Shown one piece after another: positions 20,670 through 29,737 of a stretch of DNA of 38,524 nucleotides. The translations under genes were made by a program, and so were the position numbers. The DNA is from a virus, in IMG/VR virus record IMGVR_UViG_3300044971_000726, positions 1-38,524 of that record; one strand, written 5' to 3'. Numbering within the stretch: position 1 is the stretch's first letter; each line of letters opens with the position of its first letter. The notes beneath the pieces are model-generated. The model was not told the origin of the DNA, ran no database searches, and saw only the letters and a list, made by a program, of their open reading frames with translations.

Positions 20670-22199
20670 ATAAAGTCCCCTATACTTGGAAGTTCATATG
20701 TTACCCGCAGTGTCAACGCTGCGGATAACCGCATGGTCAACTTGTTCCCCGAGATTATTCCCGAGGGTGGCAAGGAAGCGGCGTTCTTGAACCGTGCGCC
20801 AGGTCTGAACTTCTTGCAGACCGTGGGCACTGGCCCCATTCGCGGTTTGTGGGCGCACCAGACCAACGGCACGGACTTTTACGTTGTCTCGGGCGTTGAG
20901 GTGTACAAGCTGACCGGCACCACGGCCACGCCCGTATTGCTTGGTGAGGTTTCGGGCACGGGTCCAGTTTCGATTGCAGACAACGGCACGCAAATCTTCT
21001 TTGCCTGCAACGGCCCCAGCTACATCTACAACGAAGTCACCAACGTCTTTGCGCCCATCACGGACCCTGACTTTCCTGGTGCTGTGACCGTGGGTTATCT
21101 GGACGGCTACTTTGTGTTCAACGAGCCTAACAGCCAAAAAATTTGGGTCACGGCGATTTTTGATGGCACAGACATTGACGCGCTAGATTTTGCAAGCGCT
21201 GAAGGTTCTCCTGACGGCTTGGTATCGGTTAACGTCAACCACCGCGAAGCGTGGCTGTTTGGCAGCGACTCGGTTGAAGTTTGGTACAACGCAGGCAACC
21301 CTGATTTCCCCTTAAGCAGGATTCAAGGCGCGTTTAACGAAATTGGTTGCGTGGCACCCTTTTCGGTGGCCAAACTGGACAACACATTGTTCTGGCTTGG
21401 TACTGATGCCCGTGGTCAAGGCATTGTCTACAGGGCCAACGGCTATAACGGCCAACGTGTCTCAACGCACGCAATCGAGTGGCAGATTCAGCAGTACGGC
21501 AACATCTCTGACGCTGTTGCCTACACGTACCAGCAAGACGGCCACGGTTTCTACGTCCTGACGTTTCCCAGTGCCAACGCAACTTGGGTCTACGATGCGT
21601 CTACGCAGGCTTGGCATGAGCGTGCAGGCTGGGACAACGGCAGCTTTATGCGCCACCGGTCCAACTGCCAGTGCAGTTTTGTCGGCAACATCATTGTTGG
21701 CGACTACCAAAACGGCAACATCTACACCCTCGACTTAAACGTGTACGCCGACAACGGCCAGATTCAGCGCTGGCTGCGTTCGTGGCGTGCGCTGCCCACA
21801 GGGCAGAACAACCTCAAGCGCACGGCCCAGCACAGTCTGCAACTGGACGCCCAGGCAGGTGCGTTGCTTGCCCCGATCACAGAAGACATCTTTTTGATGA
21901 CCGAGGACGGTTTTCGGCTGGTCACCGAGGATTACGAGAACCTGATCGACGAGCGCACGATCTCAGTCAACCCACCACCTCAGTTTATGCTGCGCTGGTC
22001 CGACGATGGTGGCCACACTTGGTCAAATGAGCATTGGGCGCAAGGCGGCGCTGTAGGCGCTTACGGTACTCGTATCTTTTGGCGTAGGCTTGGCATGACT
22101 CTTAAGCTGCGAGATCGCGTTTATGAGCTGTCGGGCACTGATCCAATCCAGATCGCCATCATGGGCGCTGAATTGGGAATAAGTCCGACCAATGCTTAA
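20670..22199 (+). CDS. Tail accessory factor, P22 gp10-like (start uncertain), about 509 aa
   Basis: Tail protein that binds gp4 and holds the DNA in. The frame is in phase from 20661 and the residues before the first ATG, KSPILGSSYVTRSVNAADNR, read as protein of the same kind as the following MVNLFPEIIPEGGKE, where gp10-family members keep coding. A conservative start is the ATG at 20733 (488 aa). A ribosome site at 20658-20663 points to ATA at 20670 as a non-standard start. Beta-propeller-like body with repeated WVYDASTQAWHER-type strands; the C-terminus (RIFWRRLGMTLKLRDRVYEL) fits gp10. The stop overlaps the next ATG. Family assignment rests on context and pattern. Confidence 0.8.
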   Translation: MKSPILGSSYVTRSVNAADNRMVNLFPEIIPEGGKEAAFLNRAPGLNFLQTVGTGPIRGLWAHQTNGTDFYVVSGVEVYKLTGTTATPVLLGEVSGTGPVSIADNGTQIFFACNGPSYIYNEVTNVFAPITDPDFPGAVTVGYLDGYFVFNEPNSQKIWVTAIFDGTDIDALDFASAEGSPDGLVSVNVNHREAWLFGSDSVEVWYNAGNPDFPLSRIQGAFNEIGCVAPFSVAKLDNTLFWLGTDARGQGIVYRANGYNGQRVSTHAIEWQIQQYGNISDAVAYTYQQDGHGFYVLTFPSANATWVYDASTQAWHERAGWDNGSFMRHRSNCQCSFVGNIIVGDYQNGNIYTLDLNVYADNGQIQRWLRSWRALPTGQNNLKRTAQHSLQLDAQAGALLAPITEDIFLMTEDGFRLVTEDYENLIDERTISVNPPPQFMLRWSDDGGHTWSNEHWAQGGAVGAYGTRIFWRRLGMTLKLRDRVYELSGTDPIQIAIMGAELGISPTNA

Positions 22200-22569
22200 C
22201 ATCACAAACATCCCGTCGACACGGGTTGACCTGATCGACCCCCGCACTAATTTGATGTCGCGGGAATGGTATCGTTTTTTCCTGAATTTGTTTGAGTTAA
22301 CCGGCGGCGGCTCAAGCGGAATCACAAACTACAAAGTGCAGCCAAGCGCCATTGTGGTTGATGAAGCACCCTTTGTGTATGTCAACAACACGGGGTTCCC
22401 CGCAGATATAATTGTCAGCGGCGGCGGCGTGATTCTCTTGGAGTTTTCGCGCGATGGTGTTACATTTTTCAACACCGGTAGTTTCTATGGGATGTTCACA
22501 CTCTCACCCTTTGACCGGCTGCGGGTAACCTACCAGACGCCGCCACAACTGACTCTTGTACCGAGGTAA
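22192..22569 (+). CDS. Hypothetical virion-associated protein, 125 aa
   Basis: The ATG overlaps the stop of the gp10-like gene. The N-terminus MLNITNIPSTRVDLIDPRTN followed by SREWYRFFLNLFELTGGG is a pattern I associate with small proteins just upstream of phage tailspike or fibre genes. The C-terminal half is beta-rich (ADIIVSGGGVILLEFSRDGV). No membrane segment. Function unknown; a tail-tip or fibre-adaptor role would fit the location. Confidence 0.65.
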   Translation: MLNITNIPSTRVDLIDPRTNLMSREWYRFFLNLFELTGGGSSGITNYKVQPSAIVVDEAPFVYVNNTGFPADIIVSGGGVILLEFSRDGVTFFNTGSFYGMFTLSPFDRLRVTYQTPPQLTLVPR

Positions 22570-22572
22570 CAA

Positions 22573-24372
22573 ATGGCTACAGCAACGCTTTCACCCGCAC
22601 CAAAACTACAGTTCTTCGACGCCGCTGGCAACCCGCTGGTTGGTGGCAAACTGTACTCATACGCTGCGGGCACAACAACGCCTTTGGCCACGTACACCGG
22701 CAACTCGACAACAACAGCCAACCCCAACCCTGTGGTTTTGAACTCGCGTGGCGAAGCGGGCGTGTGGCTGTCGTCTAGCTACTACAAGCTCAAGCTGACC
22801 GACAGCAACGACGTGGAAATCTGGACCGTTGACAACGTGGGCGGTTTTGCCACGATGGCCGACCTGACAACCGCCATCAACGCCTTGGTTGCTTCTTTGG
22901 CCGCCAGCGATGGTTCTAGCGAAATCGGGTTTATCCAAGACGGCTTTGGTGCTGTGGCCACGACAGCCCAGGCCAAGATGCGTGAAACCATCAGCGTCAA
23001 GGACTTCGGCGCCATAGGCGACGACGCATACGACAACACTGTAAGCATCCAAGCAGCTATTGATTACGCCAACACTATTGGCGGTGATGTCTACTTCCCG
23101 CCGGGTGTCTACAGAATTACCAACGGCCTGACAATCAACAACAGCGGTGACACTAGCGCCCGAGTCAAAGCGTCCTTGTACGGTGACAGTTCGGCCAGCG
23201 TTCTGATTCGCGGTATGCCCGGTAGTTACGACATGCTGACCATTACTGGCGGCAGCACCGGCGCTGGCCCAGAAAGCCATCAAGTTATTCGCGGTTTGTT
23301 CTTTGTCAAAGAAGACTATGTTGGGTTTTGTATTGGTGGCGACAATTTAGCTTTCTTGTCGTTAGAGGACGTGTGCTGCTACAACGGCGAATATGCGTTT
23401 TACGCTACTGACGTGTTGTCAAGTGTTTTTTACAACTGCATATTCCGACAAGCCAAAATTGGCATGCGTGCTGAATACACCAACTTTAGCTACCCTAACG
23501 CATTGACATTAGTTGCTTGCGTAATTGGCAATAACCAAGATGCAGGCGTTTGGATTGTTGGCGGTACAAACTTCAACATGTTTGGCGGCAGCGTGGAGAG
23601 CAACGGCCTGACTGGTTCTGGGGTTTCCAAGTTTGGCGTGCTGCTCAGTAACTCGGGCGTTCAAGGCGCTGTGTCGGGCAACTTTAGCGGCGTGTACTTT
23701 GAGAACAACGTAGGCACGGCCGACATCTGGTTGGCCAACTCCGCAGAACCCGCAGCGGCCAGCATCAGCGGTTGCTCATTTGCACGTCTTGACGTTGCTA
23801 ACTTCACAACCAACAACATTTTGGTCGAAACATCAGGCGCGGGCGTCAAACAGACTGTCAGCGTAGCCGGTTGTGGATTCCGATACTTCAACACTTACGT
23901 GCCAAATTCCGGTCGCAAGTACATTAACACCATCGACACGTCAAGCGGCGTCAGCACTGTGGGTTGGTCTGGTTGCCTGTTCCAGTCTGCAACCGAAGAG
24001 CCAACCATCACCAACGAAATTCAACTGACTGGTATCCCTTATGTGTTTCCAGGTTGGAACACGGTGACTTTCCAAAACAGCTGGGCTGACGCAGGCGTCC
24101 CATCGCCTTTGTGCAGTTACTACAAAGACGAGTTTGACGTAGTGCGTTTGCAAGGCGGCGCTATCCGCGCCACCAACTCAAGTGCCACGATCTTTAATTT
24201 GCCCGTTGGCTACCGCCCCACGGCCACATTGCTGATCGGCTCGTATGGTGAGATTAGCAGTGTGCCAAGCGCCGTGGTGTTTGAAATTGATTCGTCAGGC
24301 AACGTGAAAATGAACGCTACTGTGTCCGGTAACAAAGTATCGTTTAACTCTGTTAGCTTCCAAATCAACTAA
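22573..24372 (+). CDS. Tailspike with P22-type head-binding and pectate-lyase beta-helix, 599 aa
   Basis: Receptor-binding tailspike, probably cleaving or binding host surface polysaccharide. The N-terminal 110 residues (KLQFFDAAGNPLVGGKLYSY, then TPLATYTG and SSYYKLKLTDS) form the connector domain common to phage fibres. A beta-helix then opens with SVKDFGAIGDDAYDNTVSIQ and GGDVYFPPGVYRITNGL, the Pectate_lyase_3 entry motif. Strand-turn repeats continue to about residue 500, and a C-terminal beta domain ends at VSFQIN. P22 gp9 is 666 aa. Catalytic residues cannot be named. The Ile/Asn-richer middle differs in codon use from the neighbours, as expected of an exchanged host-range domain. Confidence 0.88.
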   Translation: MATATLSPAPKLQFFDAAGNPLVGGKLYSYAAGTTTPLATYTGNSTTTANPNPVVLNSRGEAGVWLSSSYYKLKLTDSNDVEIWTVDNVGGFATMADLTTAINALVASLAASDGSSEIGFIQDGFGAVATTAQAKMRETISVKDFGAIGDDAYDNTVSIQAAIDYANTIGGDVYFPPGVYRITNGLTINNSGDTSARVKASLYGDSSASVLIRGMPGSYDMLTITGGSTGAGPESHQVIRGLFFVKEDYVGFCIGGDNLAFLSLEDVCCYNGEYAFYATDVLSSVFYNCIFRQAKIGMRAEYTNFSYPNALTLVACVIGNNQDAGVWIVGGTNFNMFGGSVESNGLTGSGVSKFGVLLSNSGVQGAVSGNFSGVYFENNVGTADIWLANSAEPAAASISGCSFARLDVANFTTNNILVETSGAGVKQTVSVAGCGFRYFNTYVPNSGRKYINTIDTSSGVSTVGWSGCLFQSATEEPTITNEIQLTGIPYVFPGWNTVTFQNSWADAGVPSPLCSYYKDEFDVVRLQGGAIRATNSSATIFNLPVGYRPTATLLIGSYGEISSVPSAVVFEIDSSGNVKMNATVSGNKVSFNSVSFQIN

Positions 24373-24381
24373 GGACGTGTT

Positions 24382-24720
24382 GTGATCCAGCACCACTTTA
24401 GCGCGGGGATGTATGCTAAAGAAACACGTATCCCCGCTGGGCATATTCTTGTGCAACACAAGCACAAGTTTAGCCACCTGTCTATTTTGGCCAGTGGGTC
24501 AATTGAACTGGTTGTTGACAACGAACGTAAAGTTATTCATGCGCCCGCCTGTTTAACCATTGAAGCAAATAAGCATCATGGCGTAAAATCGCTCACAGAC
24601 GTTGTGTGGTATTGCATTCACGCAACTGAATGCACAGACGCTGATGATATTGACGAAGTGCTGATCGTGGCGGGCGATGAACCGCAAGCCCGCAAACTGG
24701 CCGAGTGCCTAAAGGAGTAG
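24382..24720 (+). CDS. Cupin-fold protein, 112 aa
   Basis: GTG start at 24382 with AAGGA eight bases upstream. Single cupin barrel: RIPAGHILVQHKHKFSHLSI gives the first cupin motif with three His as possible metal ligands, LASGSIELVVDNE the connecting strands, and IEANKHHGVKSL the second motif. Metal-binding cupins do many jobs (isomerases, dioxygenases, sugar-binding), so no reaction can be assigned. Between the tailspike and ejection genes; a sugar-processing or virion role is possible. The acidic C-terminal tail is outside the barrel. Confidence 0.75.
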   Translation: MIQHHFSAGMYAKETRIPAGHILVQHKHKFSHLSILASGSIELVVDNERKVIHAPACLTIEANKHHGVKSLTDVVWYCIHATECTDADDIDEVLIVAGDEPQARKLAECLKE

Positions 24721-24723
24721 ATT

Positions 24724-25428
24724 ATGCCCTGGATGGCGATTGTAGGCAGTGCCGTAATTGGTGCTGCATCATCTCGTAGCGCTGCAAAAACACAAGCGTC
24801 AGCAGCAGACCGAGCTACCGATCTTCAACGTGAGCAGTTTGAGCGCCAAATGGAGCTGCAAGCGCCGTTCCGTGAGGCGGGGCTTCGCGCACTGCCAGAG
24901 CTGGAGGCTGCGTCTAGGTATACGCCGTTTGGCATGAACCAGTTTCAAGCCGATCCTGGTTATGCGTTTCGGCTGGCTGAAGGCCAAAAGGCGCTGGAGC
25001 GCAGCGCATCGGCCCGTGGTGGCCTGATCTCTGGCGGCGCTTTGAAAGCGGCGCAACGGTTTGGTCAAGAGATGGGTTCGCAAGAATACACTAACGCATT
25101 CAACCGTTACCAGACCGAGCGCGGCGCAAGGCTAAACCCGTTGCAGTCGCTGGCCGGTGTCGGTCAGACCTCGGTGAACCAACTCGGCGCGGCAGGTCAG
25201 AACTATGCGTCTGGCGCTGGCGAGGCGATGGGTCAGGCCGCCCAAGCCCGCGCATCGGGCTACATGGGCACGGCTAACGCTATATCAGGGGGCGTTGGGC
25301 AGTACATGGGTTACCAGCAAAACCAAGCTACCAACTCGCTGCTGCAACAAGCGTTGAATCAAAATAATTCAATGGCGTATACAACCGAGACTGGTTTTAC
25401 CAATACCCCTTCATACATGGTTCGGTAA
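24724..25428 (+). CDS. Ejection protein, DNA transfer protein-like, 234 aa
   Basis: First of three predicted internal virion proteins released into the host with the DNA. The N-terminus has a short hydrophobic stretch (WMAIVGSAVIGAASSRSAAK); the middle QADPGYAFRLAEGQKALERS, ASARGGLISGGALKAAQRFG and a Gly/Ala/Gln-rich C-terminus are the pattern of P22 gp7/PRD1 p32-like 'DNA transfer' proteins. It has no enzyme motif. It starts four bases after the cupin stop. Confidence 0.75.
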   Translation: MPWMAIVGSAVIGAASSRSAAKTQASAADRATDLQREQFERQMELQAPFREAGLRALPELEAASRYTPFGMNQFQADPGYAFRLAEGQKALERSASARGGLISGGALKAAQRFGQEMGSQEYTNAFNRYQTERGARLNPLQSLAGVGQTSVNQLGAAGQNYASGAGEAMGQAAQARASGYMGTANAISGGVGQYMGYQQNQATNSLLQQALNQNNSMAYTTETGFTNTPSYMVR

Positions 25429-25437
25429 GGAACAAAC

Positions 25438-26931
25438 ATGGCACTCGTTAACCCCAACATCGCCATGAGCTTTCGCCAGCCTGAATTTCAGGCTCCGAAC
25501 GCATTGGCGCAGTACGCTCAGATTCAACAGATTCAAGGTGGGCAGCGTCAAGCCGAAGTTGCTGACATGCAGTTGGAATCACTGCGCCGCGACCGCGACG
25601 TGTTGGGCCGAATTCAAGCCGCAATTGTTGCTAAAGGTGGCCCGCCAGATTTGGCGGCTGCTGCTGACGAAATGATTAAATCTGGCAAGCCAGAATACAT
25701 GACACAAGGCGCAGCTATTCGTCAAAAGCTGGCCGATCAAGCAGCGTTTGCTGCCTACCAATCCGAGTTTGAGCCAAAGGCGCAAAACGCGCTGGGCGCT
25801 TCACCGACAGGGATGGATTTATCCGCTGGCGCTCAAGCACCGGGCGACTACACCAGTACGCAAACAATGGGCCGCGTCCCTGGCGTGGTGACCACACCCA
25901 TCCCTGAATCGCCGCCCATGAATGCGATGGCCCCCCCGCCCGCAGCGCCTGCCAACGCAATGGCCGGTCAACCTGACGTTGCTGGGTTAGAGGCGCGTTA
26001 CCGCCGAGTTGCCAACATTGACACCCCCGGCGCGAAGGCCGAGGCTGCACTGCTGCTCAAGCAAATTGAACGCGCCGCTACAGCAACGCCTGCTGACATC
26101 AAGACCATGCAGGCGTTGGGTTACCCAATTACTCAAGCTGGCTACGCCGCGTACCGTGACGCCCAACGACCAGAGCGTCTGCTGACGCCGGAAGAAGAAG
26201 CGCAGCAGTTACGGCTCAGATTAGCTAGCCGCCCACCGGGTGTAAACATTACCAACGTACAAGAGAAAGCCGAGTCGGCTGAGTTTGGTAAATTGATCGT
26301 TCAACAATACGACGCCATTTCTAAGCAAGCGTCAGTCGCAGCCAGAACACTGCCGTCGATTGAAGCTAACCTGGCAACATTGAACAAGGGTCTTGACACT
26401 GGCTTTGGCACCGACGCCAAGGCTGCGGGTGCTCGGGTGCTTGGTGCGCTGGGCGTTAAAGACGCAGAGAAGTTTGCCACCGACACACAGACGTTCCAGT
26501 CCAACGCCATTTCAGCTGTGCTGCAAAAGCAGCTTGAACAGAAAGGCCCGCAGACTGAATCGGACGCGCGTCGTATCGAACAGATTGGTGCAGAGTTGGC
26601 CAAGACCAAAGACGCCAACCGATTTATTTTGGACCTTGCAAAAGAACAACTGCGCCGCGACGTTGAGCAGCGCAACTTCTATACCGAATGGAAAAAAGGG
26701 CCGGGTAAAGGCAGCTTTAACGGTGCCGAAGATGCATGGTTTGCTGGCGAAGGCGGCAAATCACTGTTCGCTCGCCCCGCGCTCAAGAAGTACGCGGTGG
26801 GAGCGCCGTCGGCCGCTAGCCAGATTCCAACGGCTGCTACGCCCGCGCGCGCAGCGCCCGCGCCTGCCGCTGCCCCAGCTAACGTAATCACGAATCCGCA
26901 ATTCCCTGGCTTTAGCATCAGGAAACCATAA
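25438..26931 (+). CDS. Internal virion/ejection protein, 497 aa
   Basis: Second predicted ejection protein, assigned from position, size and composition. The N-terminal half is helical and Gln/Ala-rich, a Pro-rich linker follows (about residues 140-180), then a long helical domain (LPSIEANLATLNKGLDTGFG, QLEQKGPQTESDARRIEQIG, LAKEQLRRDVEQRNFYTEWK) that recalls parts of P22 gp20/gp16 class proteins. The C-terminus is Ala/Pro-rich and disordered. AAGGA precedes the ATG. No enzyme motif is seen. Confidence 0.68.
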   Translation: MALVNPNIAMSFRQPEFQAPNALAQYAQIQQIQGGQRQAEVADMQLESLRRDRDVLGRIQAAIVAKGGPPDLAAAADEMIKSGKPEYMTQGAAIRQKLADQAAFAAYQSEFEPKAQNALGASPTGMDLSAGAQAPGDYTSTQTMGRVPGVVTTPIPESPPMNAMAPPPAAPANAMAGQPDVAGLEARYRRVANIDTPGAKAEAALLLKQIERAATATPADIKTMQALGYPITQAGYAAYRDAQRPERLLTPEEEAQQLRLRLASRPPGVNITNVQEKAESAEFGKLIVQQYDAISKQASVAARTLPSIEANLATLNKGLDTGFGTDAKAAGARVLGALGVKDAEKFATDTQTFQSNAISAVLQKQLEQKGPQTESDARRIEQIGAELAKTKDANRFILDLAKEQLRRDVEQRNFYTEWKKGPGKGSFNGAEDAWFAGEGGKSLFARPALKKYAVGAPSAASQIPTAATPARAAPAPAAAPANVITNPQFPGFSIRKP

Positions 26932-26932
26932 T

Positions 26933-29428
26933 ATGGCCCGTTTTAACGTCACTGCGCCCGATGGTTCAATCATCCCCGTAGACGCGCCCGATGGTGCGAC
27001 GGAGCAAGACGCGATTGCGTTTGCTGCGGCTACGTTTAAACCCGCGCAGGCGCCCGCTCAAACTGAAGTGCCTGGCCCTCGCCAAAGGCCTGGCGCGCTG
27101 ACGCAGCTCGGCCGCAGCGCAGCCTCGCTGGCCGACGTTACCGTCGGCGGCGTAATTCCGGCCGTGGTCCAGCAAGTGGGCTATGGCTTAGCTCGCTTGA
27201 ACCGTTCACCAGAACAAGCGCAAGCGGCGACCGCCCGCTTGGTGGGTGCCGTTGAGTCGCCGTTTGGCCGGGCGTTCGGCGTCACCGAAACGCCTGAGTA
27301 CCAGCAAGAGGCTGGCCGTCAGCTGATCGACTTCATTGGCCAGAACTTCCAAAAGGGCGCGAAGTGGATTGCCGAAAAAACCGGCCTTCCTCAGTCGGAC
27401 GTGGAAAACTATTTGGGCACTGCGTCAGTCGCAGCGCCAGCCGCTGTCAAGCCCGTGGTGGGTACAGTTAAGAAAACAGCCGCGCCGGTGATCGAGCGCG
27501 CTGTCATCGGCGCGAAGATGCCGTTCGAAGGCCGCGCGCAGGCCAAGCGCGAGCGCCAGTCGTTGGAAGACTACGCGCGCGGCCCTCAGATCGACGCAGC
27601 CGCCGACGCGCAGCGCTTGGGCATTGTGCTCAACCCAACAGACATTCAATCCACCGTAGGCACAAGATTGACCGCGATGGCCGCAGGCCCCCGCGCTCCT
27701 GAAGCGCTGGCCAACGCCAACAAAAACCAAGTGCGTACTGTGGCACTTGGTGATATGGGTTTGCCGCTCACAACGCAGCTCAACAGCCCAAAGGCGTTTC
27801 AGCAGGCGCGCACACAGGTGGCCGCGCCCTACGAACAAGTCAAGAAGCTGCCTATCCAGCAGGCGGACGACGCGATGGTTCAGCGGCTGGAAGCGCTGCG
27901 CGCTGATCTGGACGTGATTGGCGCCAAGGAATACGCGCCAGCCATCAGCAAGATTGTCGATGACGCGATTGCAAAGACGCAGACCGGCCTGACCGGCGAG
28001 CAGTTGCTCAAGAACATCAGTGTTCTGCGGGAACGCGCCCGCAAAACCTACAACAACAAATCGGCCACCACTGAGGCGCTGGACGTTGCGGACACCAACC
28101 TTAAAGTGGCGACCGAGCTGGAGTCAATGATCGACGGCAGCATTTTTAACCCAAAGTTGTTGAGCCAGTTCCGCGACGCCCGTCAAAAGATGGCGCGCAC
28201 GTACGCTTACGAAGGCGCAACAGACCTGAACACCGGCATGGTGGATGTCGGCAAACTTGCGCGCATCACGTCGAAGGACAACGCGCTGACGGGCGACATT
28301 GCATCGTTGGGCAAGATCGCCGGTAACTTCCCCGACGTGTTCAGCGCTCAGCCAACACCTGGCTTCTTTAGCGCGCCTCGTTTGAGCCGGTCCGGTGCCG
28401 GCGGCGCGGCGGGTGCTTTAGTTGGTTCGCAGTTTGGTTTGACCGGCTCAATCTTGGGCGGCGTGTTGGGCGGCGCTGCGGGTGAAGCAACCAGTGCTCT
28501 GGCCGCGCGGCGCATAGCTTCACCAGGCTACCAAGCTGGCCTGAACCTGCGCGACGCGCGCATTCCGGTCAATCAGTTGGCCGCGTCGATGCAGCCGATC
28601 CCGCAGAACCGCGCGCTTGTCCCATACGAAGCGCCTGTGGAAGTGCTTGGCCCCGGCGAAGGCCCGTACCAGCCCAACTTTGTGATGCAGCCCAACCAGT
28701 ACGGCCCCCGCGTTACTACGCCCGGCTTTGCTCCCGGCCCTGCCCAGCTGCCCGCGCCTAGCGCGCAAGGCACCTTAAACATGCTGCGCGCCGAAGACGC
28801 TCGCCGTGGTCAGATGTCTCGCACACTGGGCCAGCAAGCCGAGCAGCAAGCAGCTGCGGCCGAAGCTGCTGCACGCCAGCCCACACGCGGTGCGGTGGAG
28901 ATGCAGATCAACCCATTAACTGGGTTGCCCGAGATTGCCACTGGCATCAGAGGCGCCACGCCAGCCACGTTCCAAGACTTTGGCTCAACACTCAAGTCAG
29001 CCACCGACAAGGCCACGGCCGGCCGCATGTTTGACTTAACCGCTGCCGAAAAAGTTGCGTTTGATAAGACCCGCGTTGAATTGGCTGAAGTAGTGCCCGG
29101 CATGAAGTCGTTAACCGACAAAGCCGTTGCGGCCAAAATGCAAGACCGCGCATGGGTGCAAGACGCTATTGCTAAGGCGCAAGATAGAGCGCGCGCGTTT
29201 GAAGACATCGCCGCCCGCGCAAGTTCTGAGCGCTTGCGGCAAGACGCGATGATGAAACGTGAGCAAATGATGGATTTGCTGGAAACCCTTGAAGAGCAGT
29301 TTGGCAAAGCCCGTCCAGTTAAGACTGGCGGTCAAGGTCCAAAAACTAAAGCAGCGCAGCGAAACATGTTGATTCCAGAAGACCGCCGTCCAAGCGATGG
29401 CGAAAATCAAAACGCATTGACGAGGTAA
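26933..29428 (+). CDS. Large internal virion/ejection protein, 831 aa
   Basis: Third and largest predicted ejection protein. The opening (FNVTAPDGSIIPVDAPDGAT, then EQDAIAFAA) is a small N-terminal domain found in many phage internal proteins. The first 150 residues include amphipathic helices; a Gly/Ala-rich stretch around residues 480-530 (GGAAGALVGSQFGLTGSILG, then GGVLGGAAGEATSALAARR) could pass a membrane; the C-terminal third is helical and charged. P22 gp16 and T7 gp16 have comparable roles in forming an envelope channel. No transglycosylase motif is seen. The stop shares a base with the next ATG. It is GC-richer than its neighbours. Confidence 0.7.
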   Translation: MARFNVTAPDGSIIPVDAPDGATEQDAIAFAAATFKPAQAPAQTEVPGPRQRPGALTQLGRSAASLADVTVGGVIPAVVQQVGYGLARLNRSPEQAQAATARLVGAVESPFGRAFGVTETPEYQQEAGRQLIDFIGQNFQKGAKWIAEKTGLPQSDVENYLGTASVAAPAAVKPVVGTVKKTAAPVIERAVIGAKMPFEGRAQAKRERQSLEDYARGPQIDAAADAQRLGIVLNPTDIQSTVGTRLTAMAAGPRAPEALANANKNQVRTVALGDMGLPLTTQLNSPKAFQQARTQVAAPYEQVKKLPIQQADDAMVQRLEALRADLDVIGAKEYAPAISKIVDDAIAKTQTGLTGEQLLKNISVLRERARKTYNNKSATTEALDVADTNLKVATELESMIDGSIFNPKLLSQFRDARQKMARTYAYEGATDLNTGMVDVGKLARITSKDNALTGDIASLGKIAGNFPDVFSAQPTPGFFSAPRLSRSGAGGAAGALVGSQFGLTGSILGGVLGGAAGEATSALAARRIASPGYQAGLNLRDARIPVNQLAASMQPIPQNRALVPYEAPVEVLGPGEGPYQPNFVMQPNQYGPRVTTPGFAPGPAQLPAPSAQGTLNMLRAEDARRGQMSRTLGQQAEQQAAAAEAAARQPTRGAVEMQINPLTGLPEIATGIRGATPATFQDFGSTLKSATDKATAGRMFDLTAAEKVAFDKTRVELAEVVPGMKSLTDKAVAAKMQDRAWVQDAIAKAQDRARAFEDIAARASSERLRQDAMMKREQMMDLLETLEEQFGKARPVKTGGQGPKTKAAQRNMLIPEDRRPSDGENQNALTR

Positions 29429-29637
29429 TGATGAGTGATCAGATTAGTGCGACAGACGCTCGTCTGTCAACACATGAGCAAGTGTGCGCTCATCGCTACG
29501 AGGCCATCCAAAAGTCTTTTGAGTCCGGCTCCAAGCGCATGACCAAGATTGAGTATCTGCTTTACGCGGTGATCGCTGCCGTTCTTCTTGGCCCCGGTGT
29601 TGCGGCTGAGATGGTCAAGAAACTCTTCGGGCTCTGA
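29428..29637 (+). CDS. Small membrane protein, XhlA-like, 69 aa
   Basis: A charged helical N-terminal half (DARLSTHEQVCAHRYEAIQK, KRMTKIEYL) leads into one C-terminal membrane span (YAVIAAVLLGPGVAAEMV). This plan, coiled coil and then a tail anchor, is that of haemolysin XhlA-like proteins that sit beside holins. The ATG at 29428 overlaps the previous stop; a second ATG follows directly at 29431. It opens the lysis/membrane cassette. Confidence 0.65.
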   Translation: MMSDQISATDARLSTHEQVCAHRYEAIQKSFESGSKRMTKIEYLLYAVIAAVLLGPGVAAEMVKKLFGL

Positions 29638-29639
29638 CC

Positions 29640-29732
29640 ATGAAAGACTGGGCCGTTAGCTTCATTGCTGCGGCCCTTTTAATCGGGCTCGTCATCTGGT
29701 GCGCCTACATTGTCATCCCGTTGTTTAGGTGA
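29640..29732 (+). CDS. Single-span membrane peptide, 30 aa
   Basis: ATG at 29640, two bases after the previous stop. MKDWAVSFIAAALLIGLVIW then CAYIVIPLFR: one strong membrane helix with a short charged N-terminus and an Arg at the end. The stop precedes the next start by five bases. Too short for ordinary calling, but in-cassette spacing and hydrophobicity support it. Possibly an antiholin or lysis regulator (inference). Confidence 0.65.
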   Translation: MKDWAVSFIAAALLIGLVIWCAYIVIPLFR

Positions 29733-29737
29733 TAGGT

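Noticed and set aside
20006-20672. Group I intron carrying the HNH gene
   Set aside because: The HNH gene is on the strand opposite the flanking genes and I could not recognise intron core elements; kept only as a testable alternative in the gp10 finding.
20002-20673. 223-aa plus-strand frame opposite the HNH gene
   Set aside because: The minus strand has NUMOD4 and HNH motifs and a strong ribosome site; the plus-strand product is a Phe/Ser-rich shadow.
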